The position numbers were made by a program, and so were the translations under genes. 64,000 nucleotides of DNA. It comes from Closterium sp. NIES-65. Taxonomy: Eukaryota > Streptophyta > Zygnematophyceae > Desmidiales > Closteriaceae. The notes under the pieces are model-generated. The model did no database searches, was not told the origin of the DNA, and saw only the letters and a list, made by a program, of their open reading frames with translations. The DNA lies in the NCBI GenBank assembly GCA_948144175.1, contig CANXME010000505.1, forward strand, positions 1 to 64,000. The letters are read 5' to 3'. Below are positions 10,701 through 23,300 of this stretch, one piece after another (the stretch's first letter is position 1; each line of letters starts with the position of its first letter).

Positions 10701-13700
10701 AACAAGGGCCTAGCGAGTGCAAAATAGCAAGAGCAAGGGCCTAGCATGTGCAAAAAATCAAGAACAAGGGCCTAGCGTGTGCAAAATAAAAAGAAGAAGG
10801 GTCTAGCATGTGCAAAATTGCAAGAGCAAGGGCCTAGCGTGTGCAAAATAAAAAGAATAAGTGCATAGCGTGTGCAAACTAGCAACAACAAGGGCCTAGC
10901 GTGTGCAAAATGAAAAGAACAAGGGCCTAGCGTGTGCAAAATAGAAAGAATAAGGGCCTAGCGTGTGCACAATAGCAACAACAAGGGCCTAGCATGTGCA
11001 AAATAAAAAGAACAAGGGCCTAGCATGTGCAAAATAAAAAGAACAAGGGCCTAGCGTGTGCAAAATTGAAAGAACAACGGCCTAGCGTGTGCAAAATTGC
11101 AAGAACAAGGGCCTAGCGAGTGCAAAATAGCAAGAGCAAGGGCCTAGCGTGTGCAAAAAATCAAGAACAAGGGCCTAGCGTGTGCAAAATAAAAAGAACA
11201 AGGGTCTAGCATGTGCAAAATTGCAAGAACAAGGGCCTAGCGTGTGCAAGATAAAAAGAACTAGGGCATAGCGTGTGCAAAATAGCAAGAACAAGGGCCT
11301 AGCGTGTACAAAATAAAAAGAACAAGGGCCTAGCGTGTGCAAAATAAAAAGAACAAGGGCATAGCGTGTGCAAAATAACAAAAACAAGGGTCTAGCGTGT
11401 GCAAATTAAAAGATAAGGGCCTAGCGTGAGCAAAAAAAAAAGAACAAGGGCCTAGCTTGTGCAAAATGAAAAAAACAAGGGCCTAGCGTGTGCGAAATTG
11501 CAAGAACAAGGGCCTAGCGTGTGCAAAATTGAAAGAACAAGGGCCTAGCGTGTGCAAAATTGCAAGAACAAGGGCCTAGCGAGTTCAAAATAGCAAGAGC
11601 AAGGGCCTAGCGTGTGCAAAAAATCAAGAACAAGGGCCTAGCGTTCGCGAAATAGCAAGAGCAAGGGCCTAGCGTGTGCAAAATAAAAAGAACAAGGGTC
11701 TAGCCTGTGCAAAATTGCAAGAACAAGGGCCTAGCGTGTGCAAGATAAAACGAACTAGGGCACAGCGTGTGCAAAATAGCAAGAACAAGGGCCTAGCGAG
11801 TTCAAAATAGCAAGAGCAAGGGCCTAGCGTGTGCAAAAAAACAAGAACAAGGGCCTAGCATTCGCGAAATAGCAAGAGCAAGGGCCTAACATGTGCAAAA
11901 TAAAAAGAACAAGGGTCTAGCATGTGCAAAATTGCAAGAACAAGGGCCTAGCGTGTGCAAAATAAAAAGAACAAGGGTCTAGCATGTGCCAACTTGCAAA
12001 AACAAGGGCCTAGCGAGTGCAAAATAGCAAGAGCAAGGGCCTAGCGTGTGCAAAAAATCAAGAACAAGGGCCTAGCGTGTGCAAAATAAAAAGAACAAGG
12101 GTCTAGCATGTGCAAAATTGCAAGAACAAGGGCCTAGCGTGTGCAAGATAAAAAGAACTAGGGCATAGCGTGTGCAAAATAGCAAGAACAAGGGCCTAGC
12201 GTGTGCAAAATAAGAAGAACAAGGGCCTAGCGTGTGCAAAATGAAAAAAACAAGGGCCTAGCGTGTGCGAAATTGCAAGAACAAGGGCCGAGCGTGTGCA
12301 AAATTGCAAGAACAAGGGCCTAGCGAGAGCAAAATAGCAAGAGCAAGAGCCTAGCATGTGCAAAAAATGAAGAACAAGGGCCTAGCGTTCGCGAAATAGC
12401 AAGAACAAGGGCCTAGCGTGTGCAAAATAAAAAGAACAAGTCTCTAGCCTGTGCAAAATTGCAAGAACAAGGGCCTAGCGTGTGCAAAATAAAAAGAACA
12501 AGGGCCTAGCGTGTGCAAAATAAAAAGAATAAGGGCCTAGCGTGTGCACAATAGCAACAACAAGAGCCAAGCATGTGCAAAATAAAAAGAACAAGGGCCT
12601 AGCATGTGCAAAATAAAAAGAACAAGGGCCTAGCGTGTGCAAAATTGAAAGAACAACGGCCTAGCGTGTGCAAAATTGCAAGAACAAGGGCCTAGCGAGT
12701 GCAAAATAGCAAGAGCAAGGGCCTAGCGTGTGCAAAAAATCAAGAACAAGGGCCTAGCGTGTGCAAAATAAAAAGAACAAGGGTCTAGCATGTGCAAAAT
12801 TGCAAGAACAAGGGCCTAGCGTGTGCAAGATAAAAAGAACTAGGGCATAGCGTGTGCAAAATAGCAAGAACAAGGGCCTAGCGTGTGCAAAATAAGAAGA
12901 ACAAGGGCCTAGCGTGTGCAAAATGAAAAAAACAAGGGCCTAGCGTGTGCAAAATTGCAAGAACAAGGGCCGAGCGTGTGCAAAATTGCAAGAACAAGGG
13001 CCTAGCGAGTGCAAAATAGCAAGAGCAAGAGCCTAGCATGTGCAAAAAATAAAGATCAAGGGCCTAGCGTTCGCGAAATAGCAAGAACAAGGGCCTAGCG
13101 TGTGCAAAATAAAAAGAACAAGGGCCTAGCGTGTGCAAAAAAAAAAAGAACAAGGGCATAGCGTGTGCAAAATAGCAAAAACAAGGGCCTAGCGTGTGCA
13201 AAAAAAAAAGAACAAGGGCCTAGCGTGTGCAAAGTAAAAAGAACAAGGGCCTAGCGTGTCCAAAATTGCAAGAACAAGGGCCTAGCATGTGCAAAATTGC
13301 AAGAACAAGGGTCTAGCATGTGCAAAATTGCAAGAGCAAGGGCCTAGCGTGTGCAAAAAAAAAAGAATAAGTGCATAGCGTGTGCAAAATAGCAACAACA
13401 AGGGCCTAGCGTGTGCAAAATAAAAAGAACAAGGGCCTAGCGTGTGCAAAATAAAAAGAATAAGGGCCTAGAGTGTGCACAATAGCAACAACAAAAGCCT
13501 AGCATGTGCAAAATAAAAAGAACAAGGGCCTAGCATGTGCAAAATAAAAAGAACAAGGGCCTAGCGTGTGCAAAATTGAAAGAACAACGGCCTAGCGTGT
13601 GCAAAATTGCAAGAACAAGGGCCTAGCGAGTGCAAAATAGCAAGAGCAAGGGCCTAGCGTGTGCAAAAAATCAAGAACAAGGGCCTAGCGTGTGCAAAAT

Positions 13701-16700
13701 AAAAACAACAAGGGTCTAGCATGTGCAAAATTGCAAGAACAAGGGCCTAGCGTGTGCAAGATAAAAAGAACTAGGGCATAGCGTGTGCAAAATAGCAAGA
13801 ACAAGGGCCTAGCGTGTGCAAAATAAGAAGAACAAGGGCCTAGCGTGTGCAAAATAAAAAAAACAAGGGCCTAGCGTGTGCGAAATTGCAAGAACAAGGG
13901 CCTAGCGTGTGCAAAATTGCAAGAACAAAGGCCTAGCGAGTGCAAGATAGCAAGAGCAAGAGCCTAGCGTGTGCAAAAAATAAAGAACAAGGGCCTAGCG
14001 TTCGCGAAATAGCAAGAACAAGGGCCTAGCGTGTACAAAATAAAAAGAACAAGGGCCTAGCGTGTGCAAAATAAAAAGAACAAGGGCATAGCGTGTGCAA
14101 AATAGCAAAAACAAGGGTCTAGCGTTAAAAGATAAGGGCCTAGCGTGAGCAAAATAAAAAGAACAAGGGCCTAGCGTGTGCAAAAAAAAAAGAACAAGGG
14201 CATAGCGTGTGCAAAATAAAAAGAACAAGGGCCTAGCGTGTGCAAAATAAAAAGAACAAGGGCCTAGCGTGTGCAAATTTGCAAGAACAAGGGCCTAGCG
14301 AGTGCAAAATAGCAAGAGCAAGGGCCTAGCGTGTGAAACAAATCAAGAACAAGGGCCTAGCATTTACGAAATAGCAAGAACAAAGGCCTAGCGTGTGCAA
14401 AATAAAAAGAACAAGGGTCTAGCATGTGCAAAATTGCAAGAACAAGGGCATAGCGTGTGCAAAATAGCAAAAACAAGGGTCTAGCGTGTGCAAATTAAAA
14501 GATAAGGGCCTAGCGTGAGCAAAATAAAAAGAACAAGGGCCTAGCGTGTGCAAAAAAAAAAGAACAAGGGCATAGCGTGTGCAAAATAAAAAGAACAAGG
14601 GCCTAGCGTGTGCAAAATAAAAAGAACAAGGGCCTAGCATGTGCAAAATTGCAAGAACAAGGGCCTAGCGAGTGCAAAATAGCAAGAGCAAGGGCCTAGC
14701 GGGAGAAAAAAATCAAGAACAAGGGCCTAGCGTTTACGAAATAGAAAGAACAAGGGCCAAGCGTGTGCAAAATAAAAAGAACAAGGGTCTAGCCTGTGCA
14801 AAATTGCAAGAACAAGGGCCTAGCGTGTGCAAAATAAAAAGAATAAGTGCATAGCATGTGCAAAATAGCAACAACAAGGGCCTAGCATGTGCAAAATAAA
14901 AAGAACAAGGGCCTAGCGTGTGCAAAATAAAAAGAATAAGGGCCTAGCGTGTGCACAATAGCAACAACAGGGGCCTAGCATGTGCAAAATAAAAAGAACA
15001 AGGGCCTAGCATGTGCAAAATAAAAAGAACAAGGGCCTAGCGTGTGCAAAATTGAAAGAACAACGGCCTAGCGTGTGCAAAATTGCAAGAACAAGGGCCT
15101 AGCGAGTGCAAAAAATCAAGAACAAGGGCCTAGCGTGTGCAAAAAATCAAGAACAAGGGCCTAGCGTGTGCAAAATAAAAAGAACAAGGGTCTAGCATGT
15201 GCAAAATTGCAAGAACAAGGGCCTAGCGTGTGCAAGATAACAAGAACTAGGGCATAGCGTGTGCAAAATAGCAAGAACAAGGGCCTAGCGTGTGCAAAAT
15301 AAGAAGAACAAGGGCCTAGCGTGTGCAAAATAAAAAAAACAAGGGCCTAGCGTCTGCGAAATTGTTAGAACAAGGGCCTAGCGTGTGCAAAACTGCAAGA
15401 ACAAAGGCCTAGCGAGTGCAAAATAGCAAGAGCAAGAGCCTAGCGTGTGCAAAAAATAAAGAACAAGGGCCTAGCGTTCGCGAAATAGCAAGAACAAGGG
15501 CCTAGCGTGTACAAAATAAAAAGAACAAGGGCCTAGCGTGTGCAAAAAAAAAGAACAAGGGCATAGCGTGGGCAAAATAAAAAGAACAAGGGCCTAGCGT
15601 GTGCAAAATAAAAAGAACAAGGGCCTAGCATGTGCAAAATTGCAAGAACAAGGGCCTAGCGAGTGCAAAATAGCAAGAGCAAGGGCTTAGCGTGTGAAAA
15701 AAATCAAGAACAAGGGCCTAGCGTTTATGAAATAGAAAGAACAAGGGCCTAGCGTGTGCAAAATAAAAAGAACAAGGGTCTAGCCTGTGCAAAATTGCAA
15801 GAACAAGGGCATAGCGTGTGCAAAATAAAAAGAACGAGGGCATAGTGTGTGCAAAATAGCAAGAACAAGGGCCTAGCGTGTACAAAATAAAGAGAACAAG
15901 GGCCTAGCGTGTGCAAAATAAAAAGAACAAGGGCCTAGCGTGTCCAAAATTGCAAGAACAAGGGCCTAGCGTGTGCAAAATTGCAAGAACAAGGGCCTAA
16001 GGAGTGCAAAATAGCAAGAGCAAGGACCTAGCGTGTGCAAAAAATCAAGAACAAGGGCCTAGCATTCGCGAAATAGCAAGAACAAGGGCCTAGCGTGTGC
16101 AAAATAAAAAGAACAAGGGTCTAGCATGTGCAAAATTGCAAGAACAAGGGCCTAGCGTGTGCAAAATAAAAAGAACTAGGGCATAGCGTGTGCAAAATAG
16201 CAAGAACAAGGGCCTAGCGTGTGCAAAATAAAAAGAACAAGGGCCTAGCGTGTGCAAAATAAAAAGAACAAGGGCCAAGCGTGTGCAAAATTGCAGGAAC
16301 AAGGGCGTAGCGTGTGCAAAATTGCAAGAACAAGGGCCTAGCGAGTGCAAAATAGCAAGAGCAAGGGCCTAGCGTGTGCAAAAAATCAAGAACAAGGGCC
16401 TAGCGTTTGCGAAATAGCAAGAACAAGGGCCTAGCGTGTGCAAAATTAAAAGAACAAGGGTCTAGCATGTGCAAAATTGCAAGAACAAGGGCCTAGCGTG
16501 TGCAAGATAAAAAGAACTAGGGCATAGCGTGTGCAAAATAGCAAGAACAAGGGCCTAGCGTGTGCAAAATAAAAAGAACAAGGGCCTAGCGTGTGCAAAA
16601 TAAAAAGAACAAGGGCCTAGCGTGTGCGAAATTGCAAGAACAAGGGCCTAGCGAGTGCAAAATAGCAAGAGCAAGGGCCTAGCATGTGCAAAAAATCAAG

Positions 16701-19033
16701 AACAAGGGCCTAGCGTGTGCAAAATAAAAAGAAGAAGGGTCTAGCATGTGCAAAATTGCAAGAGCAAGGGCCTAGCGTGTGCAAAATAAAAAGAATAAGT
16801 GCATAGCGTGTGCAAAATAGCAACAACAAGGGCCTAGCGTGTGCAAAATAAAAAGAACAAGGGCCTAGCGTGTGCAAAATAAAAAAAATAATAAGGGCCT
16901 AGCGTGTGCACAATAGCAACAACAGGGGCCTAGCATGTGCAAAATAAAAAGAACAAGGGCCTAGCATGTGCAAAATAAAAAGAACAAGGGCCTAGCGTGT
17001 GCAAAATTGAAAGAACAACGGCCTAGCGTGTGCAAAATTGCAAGAACAAGGGCCTAGCGAGTGCAAAATAGCAAGAGCAAGGGCCTAGCATGTGCAAAAA
17101 ATCAAGAACAAGGGCCTAGCGTGTGCAAAATAAAAAGAACAAGGGTCTAGCATGTGCAAAATTGCAAGAACAAGGGCCTAGCGTGTGCAAGATAAAAAGA
17201 ACTAGGGCATAGCGTGTGCAAAATAGCAAGAACAAGGGCCTAGCGTGTGCAAAATAAGAAGAACAAGGGCCTAGCGTGTGCAAAATACAAAAAACAAGGG
17301 CCTAGCGTGTGCGAAACTGCAAGAACAAGGGCCTAGCGTGTGCAAAATTGCAAGAACAAAGGCCTAGCGAGTGCAAAATAGCAAGAGCAAGAGCCTAGCG
17401 TGTGCAAAAAATAAAGAACAAGGGCCTAGCGTTCGCGAAATAGCAAGAACAAGGGCCTAGCGTGTACAAAATAAAAAGAACAAGGGCCTAGCGTGTGCAA
17501 AATAAAAAGAACAAGGGCATAGCGTGTGCAAAATAGCAAAAACAAGGGTCTAGCGTGTGCAAATTAAAAGATAAGGGCCTAGCGTGAGCAAAATAAAAAG
17601 AACAAGGGCCTAGCGTGTGCTAAAAAAAAGGAACAAGGGCATAGCGTGAGCAAAATAAAAAGAACAAGGGCCTAGCGTGTGCAAAATAAAAAGAACAAGG
17701 GCCTAGCATGTGCAAAATTGCAAGAACAAGGGCCTAGCGAGTGCAAAATAGCAAGAGCAAGGGCCTAGCGGGAGAAAAAAATCAAGAACAAGGGCCTAGC
17801 GTTTACGAAATAGAAAGAGCAAGGGCCTAGCGTGTGCAAAATAAAAACAACAAGTGTCTAGCCTGTGCAAAATTGCAAGAACAAGGGCCTAGCGTGTGTA
17901 AAATAAAAAGAAAAGGTGCATAGCATGTGCAAAATAGCAACAACAAGGGCCTAGCGTGTGCAAAATAAAAAGAACAAGGGCCCAGCGTGTGCAAAATAAA
18001 AAGAATAAGGGCCTAGCGTGTGCACAATAGCAACAACAAGGGCCTAGCATGTGCAAAATAAAAAGAACAAGGGCCTAGCATGTGCAAAATAAAAAGAACA
18101 AGGGCCTAGCGTGTGCAAAATTGAAAGAACAACGGCCTAGCGTGTGCAAAATTGCAAGAACAAGGGCCTAGCGAGTGCAAAATAGCAAGAGCAAGGGCCT
18201 AGCGTGTGCAAAAAATCAAGAACAAGGGCCTAGCGTGTGCAAAATAAAAAGAACAAGGGTCTAGCATGTGCAAAATTGCAAGAACAAGGGCCTAGCATGT
18301 GCAAGATAAAAAGAACTAGGGCATAGCGTGTGCAAAATAGCAAGAACAAGGGCCTAGCGTGTGCAAAATAAGAAAAACAAGGGCCTAGCGTGTGCAAAAT
18401 AAAAAAAACAAGGGCCTAGCGTGTGCGAAATTGCAAGAACAAGGGCCTAGCGTGTGCAAAATTGCAAGAACAAAGGCCTAGCGAGTGCAAAATAGCAAGA
18501 GCAAGAGCCTAGCGTGTGCAAAAAATAAAGAACAAGGGCCAAGCGTTCGCGAAATAGCAAGGACAAGGGCCTAGCGTGTACAAAATAAAAAGAACAAGGG
18601 CCTAGCGTGTGCAAAATAAAAAGAACAAGGGCATAGCGTGTGCAAAATAGCAAAAACAAGGGTCTAGCGTGTGCAAATTAAAAGATAAGGGCCTAGCGTG
18701 AGCAAAATAAAAAGAACAAGGGCCTAGCGTGTGCAAAAAAAAAAAGAACAAGGGCATAGTGTGTGCAAAATAAAAAGAACAAGGGCCTAGCGTGTGCAAA
18801 ATAAAAAGAACAAGGGCCTAGCATGTGCAAAATTGCAAGAACAAGGGCCTAGCGAGTGCAAAATAGCAAGAGCAAGGGCCTAGCGGGAGAAAAAAATCGA
18901 GAACAAGGGCCTAGCGTTTACGAAATAGAAAGAACAAGGGCCTAGCGTGTGCAAAATAAAAAGAACAAGGGTCTAGCCTGTGCAAAATTGCAAGAACAAG
19001 GGCCTAGCGTGTGCAAAATAAAAAGAATAAGTG

Positions 19034-19038
19034 CATAG
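19034..19038. repeat. Target site duplication of element B, left copy
   Basis: CATAG directly precedes the left LTR. The same five bases follow the right LTR at 26066-26070. The joined empty site matches an ordinary satellite monomer (GTGCATAGCATGTGC). Confidence 0.93.
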
Positions 19039-20262
19039 TGTTAAGTCTAAGTACTATGCGGAAGCGATTAATTCAGAACCACAAACATAAGCTAGGCAAC
19101 ACTTAACATCACTTGTGAAACAAGCGAGTAGTTATGCCACACTTAGTTTGCAGAATCAGCGTTCTGGTAGAGCAGAGTTTCGGCAGAAGTTCGTTGTGTA
19201 TCTACTCTCGTCAATACGTAGTAGTAGATTGTAAGCTTGAAAATTATGAAAGCATTGTTGATGGAAGCAAATACAAGCACACATATAAGAGAGGTCCTAG
19301 GTGCACAAAGGAGAACGCACAAAACAGTTGTCTAACTGTCGTCCAGGTCTTCGCTTTGCTGTCATGGAAAACGGTTGTAAAACTGCTTCAGAATTTGGCT
19401 TGATCTGCCTCTGTAGAATAACTGTCTTCCACTGCACTGCTGCCAAATTGTCCTGCTGACTCCCCTCGTGAACATTCATGATCGCTCGTGTACAAATCAC
19501 GAACACTCGTGTGGGTTTACCGTTTTCTTCAGTTACAAACGGACTTTACCGTTTTGTACCTCTGTCGAAATAATGACGCAAAGCAGCGCGACTTTCTGGC
19601 AAATTTTCCTGCTCGCCTGGTCAGCGCAAAATCCCGTTAGTCAACCGTAAAATCTCGCGTGCCCCACGTGCCCCACGTGCCCCTCATCACGACCGAGATA
19701 TTTCTCGGTCGTGCAGGACAAGACGATCGCTGACGCGATCGTGCGTTGTCCTGCGCGTGACGGAGCGATCATGTCGCTCCGTTCTGTATCGATCGTGCCC
19801 ACTGTGCACGATCGAAACAGTGGCGACACACGCGTGGGCCCTGCACGACCACACGCGCGTGTCAGGACCCCACGCGCGGGTCCTGACCTCGCGCACTTTT
19901 TCATTGACCAGCGCGAAATGGTCAACGGGGCTGGTCAAACAATCGAGCCCCTAACTCAAACACACTCGACATTCACAACAGCTCTCATGAAAATAACTCG
20001 CCATTCATGAAACACAGAACACTCATGAAGCACAGAACTTTCATGAGCGCACATGTTCGTTGATGAAAACAAACATGAGCGTACATGAGCCGACATGAGC
20101 GAACGAACATGACTCGTCATGATCCGTCATGACCGAACATGATCCGACAGCAACAACACATGAAACGAAATGCGAAAACGAATGCACACAGAACAGACAC
20201 AAAATGCATAACATCACGCAGGCGGCTGGTTGCAGTGCAAAAATAGTATTTTGCACCCAACA
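19039..20262 (-). repeat. 3' LTR of element B (1,224 bp)
   Basis: The LTR is bounded by TG...CA and has the same length as the copy at 24842-26065. The inverted repeat GTGCAAAA...TTTTGCAC lies at 20235-20256 at the start of U3 in the element's sense. A cluster of CATGA words spans about 19985-20160. Short inverted repeats such as CGACCGAGATATTTCTCGGTCG lie near 19690-19715. Confidence 0.95.
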
Positions 20263-20273
20263 AACTCCCCCTC
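20263..20273 (-). other. Polypurine tract of element B
   Basis: On the minus strand this reads GAGGGGGAGTT, directly abutting the 3' LTR. It is identical to the tract of element A. Confidence 0.85.
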
Positions 20274-20308
20274 AAGCAGTCGCCTGCTTGCACTCCCTTT
20301 GTGTGAGC

Positions 20309-23300
20309 CTAGTTAAGGCTCATACCGCACAACTTAGCACAGCGCCAGTGGGGTTCTTCAGCAAGCCGCTTCGTGAGGAAATCTGCCGGCTGCTGCTGCG
20401 TTTTCACATAGAGGGGCTGGATTGATCCCCTCTGCACCTCCTTCCGCAGCCAATGCCATTTGATCTGCATGTGCTTGGTGAGCCCATGCAGCACAGCGTT
20501 CTTGGACATTGCTATGGCACTGGAGTTGTCACAAAACAGCGGTGTGGCAGTCTTCTGCTCATGCCCTATCTCCTCCAGCAGCTTCCTTAGCCAAATCAGC
20601 TCCTTGGCTGCATGGTACATTGACATGTACTCTGCTTCAGCTGATGAACCCGCCGTTTCCACCTGTTTCTTTGACCTCCAGCTCACGGGCCCACCACCAA
20701 TGACGCACACATATCCTCCCACTGACGACATGTCCTCCTTTTCCGATGCCCAAGTTGCATCAGCAAACCCCGTGAGAAACAGCTCCCTGTCCCCAAGAAG
20801 CTCCCCCTTCTCGTTGAGAACCTCTGTTCCTTTCTGCTTCTTTTGAGCCACGGCCGAGTATTGAACTCCAACAGTGGGATAGGAGTTCAAATACTTGATG
20901 ATGCGCTCAGCTGCATCTACCTGCTCCTCGGTGGGATTTTGTACCACCCTAGCCAGCTGCCCCGCAGCAAACGAGACATCCGGCCTTGTGTGTACGGCTG
21001 CATAAAGCAAACTCCCCACCATTGACTGAAAACGAGCCTGCTCCCTCTGATCCACCCCTTCATTCTCACCAGCCTTGACGAGTTTGAACTCGGATGGAAG
21101 TGGTGTGACAATTTTCCTTCCGACCTCAATCTCATACTTGCTCCCCATGTCGTTGATATACTTCTCCTGGTGCAGCTTCACCCATCCATTGCTGACATCC
21201 CTCTCGATGTGCATCCCAAGGTAGTAGTTCGCCTCCCCCAGAGTCTTGCACTTGAAGTTTTGCATCAGCTTCTGCTGCACCTTCATCACCTCCTGCTTGC
21301 TGCTCCCAAACAAGAGGATGTCGTCCACGTATACCAGGAACATGACGAGGCTTTCTTTCTCCCCCATGAGGAAAAGGCCCTCGTCACATGCACTCGCCCT
21401 GAACCCTATCTCCTCTAGAACAGATGACAGCTTCTTGTACCAGCAGCGTGGTGCTTGTTTGAGGCCGTAGATGGCCTTCTTCAGCTTGCACACACGCCAG
21501 GTGCCGTCTTCATAACCTGGCGGCTGTGACATGAACACCTCCACATCGATCAGCCCATAGAGGAAAGCTGTGGTGATGTCCATCTGCACTATCACCCACC
21601 CACACACAGCTGCACTTGCGAGGAGAACACACAATGTTGGTGACTTAGGAGTTGCAGCAAAGGTCTCCTTGAAGTCCTCCCGTTCTTTCTGTTGGTAACC
21701 CCTTGCCACCAGCCTGCTCTTGTAGACCGACACGGCTCCTTTGTTGTCAGTTTTAATCCTTGGAATCCAGCCACAGCTTATGGCTTTCTTCCCCTCAGGC
21801 AGTGGCACCAGCTCCCATGTCCCATTTTCCATTTGGCTTTTGTATTCAGCATCCATTGACGCCAACCACTTGTCCCTATCCGGTCCTTTGAGCGCTTCTT
21901 CCATGTTCAGCGGTTGAGTTGGTGCGGGTGCCATGAAGCAATAGACTTCCTCCTCCTCTTCCTCATCAGAGTCACAGCTACTTTGAAGCACCAGCAATGC
22001 GTCATGTTGCTGCTGCTCTCCCCTTGCTCCTCCGTAATTCCTCAGCTTCAATGCGGCTGCTCGCATTTGGCTTGCAATCATGGGTGAAAGAGCACGACCT
22101 GTGGGAGGGGATTTGATTTGGGTCCTTCTTGGGGGAAGAGTGGGGGGAATCACACGTGTTATAGGGTGTGGTGGTTCAGGTGCAACCATTGGTTCCACAT
22201 CCTTGACCACAGGAAGCTCTGCTGCACCCTCCTCTTCGAGTGCCGTTGCACCTTCCTCCTCTACCCACTCCTCCGCATCAAACCCCATCGTTGCTTGCTC
22301 CAGCTGCTGCATGATTTTCTCCTTTGGCTGCTTGGACCAGCTCCCATAGGTGATGTCCTCCATGAATTTGACATCCCTGCTGTCAAACACCACTCCTTTG
22401 CTCGGCTCCCATAGCAGCCACCCCTTGCTTTCCGCTGCCAACCCCAAGTGCACACACCAAACAGCCGTTGCACCCAACTTACTACGGTGTGCTTTGGGAA
22501 TGTGAGCCATTGCCATGCAACCAAACACACGCAGCATGTCAATGGGCGGCTTCCTCCCAAGCCACCTCTCCATGGGGACCCATGACTCACCACCAACGTT
22601 GGTGAACACCCGGTTCTTCACCACCGTAGCGTGGCGCACAGCATGTGGCCACTTGGAGTTCCCCAACCCCGACTCAATGAGGAGTGCACGTGCTGTCTCC
22701 AAGACCGTGCGGTTGGCCCTTTCAGCTACGCCGTTGGACTGCGGTGTGTATGAGGTGGTGAGCTCGCGGAAGATGCCCTGCTTCTTCAGCCATGCAGTCA
22801 GCTCCTCCCCAAGGAACTCCCCACCCCGGTCAGTCCTAATCCGCATCACCTTGTGCCCGGACTGCTTCTCCACCAACGGCAGCCAATCGTCACGTATGAT
22901 GGACGGCACGTGGTCCTTCTTCTTGATTGGATAAGTCCAAGTCACTCGGCTCCAATCATCAACAATTGTGAGAAAATACTTCTCACCCCGTTCCCCTATC
23001 ACCGGTAGCGGCCCCACCATATCCATGTGCACGAGCTCTAAGAGCTTCTTGCCGCCACCCTCGGTTGCATGAAAGGGGAAGCGTGTAAACTTGCTTAGCA
23101 TGCAAGTTTCACACTTGTGAGAGACCGCTGCACCAATCAGCTTCAGCCCCTTGACCCCTTCCCCCTTTTGCAGTTGCTGCAGTGCGGGCATAGCTATGTG
23201 CCCGAGGCGACGGTGGGCTGTCATCCAGTCCGTTTCACCGCTCCTTGCTGAAACCTTCAGCTCCTCTGCAGCTACAGCATTGCACTCCCCCTCAGATCCA

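Larger units (their letters stand above)
4070..19038 (+). repeat. 31-bp satellite array 1 (about 15 kb)
   Basis: The array is head-to-tail 31-bp monomers, each built as (A)GAACAAGGGCCTAGC, then GTGTGCAAAAT, then a variable tail. The classes differ in the tail (TAAAAA, TTGCAA, TAGCAA or AATCAA), in GTGTGC versus GAGTGC, CATGTGC or TTCGCG, and in GGGCCTAGC versus GGGTCTAGC or GGGCATAGC. The classes follow each other in fixed orders, giving higher-order repeats. Single-base changes and small A-run length changes are common. No gene, RNA gene or mobile element is seen inside the array. It begins directly at the LTR end of element A and ends at the target duplication of element B. Confidence 0.97.

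Noticed and set aside
4329-19000. Many minus-strand reading frames of 60-96 codons with words like HTLGPCSFYFAHARPL inside the satellite
   Set aside because: The 31-bp monomer shifts frame by one each unit, so all three frames are read in turn. The frame stays open only where a GGGCATAGC monomer falls in the right slot. These are products of the repeat and recur wherever it does.
4070-19038. CRISPR array, because of regular about 31-bp repeats
   Set aside because: Repeats are directly adjacent with no unique spacers, and the surroundings are eukaryotic retrotransposons without cas genes.
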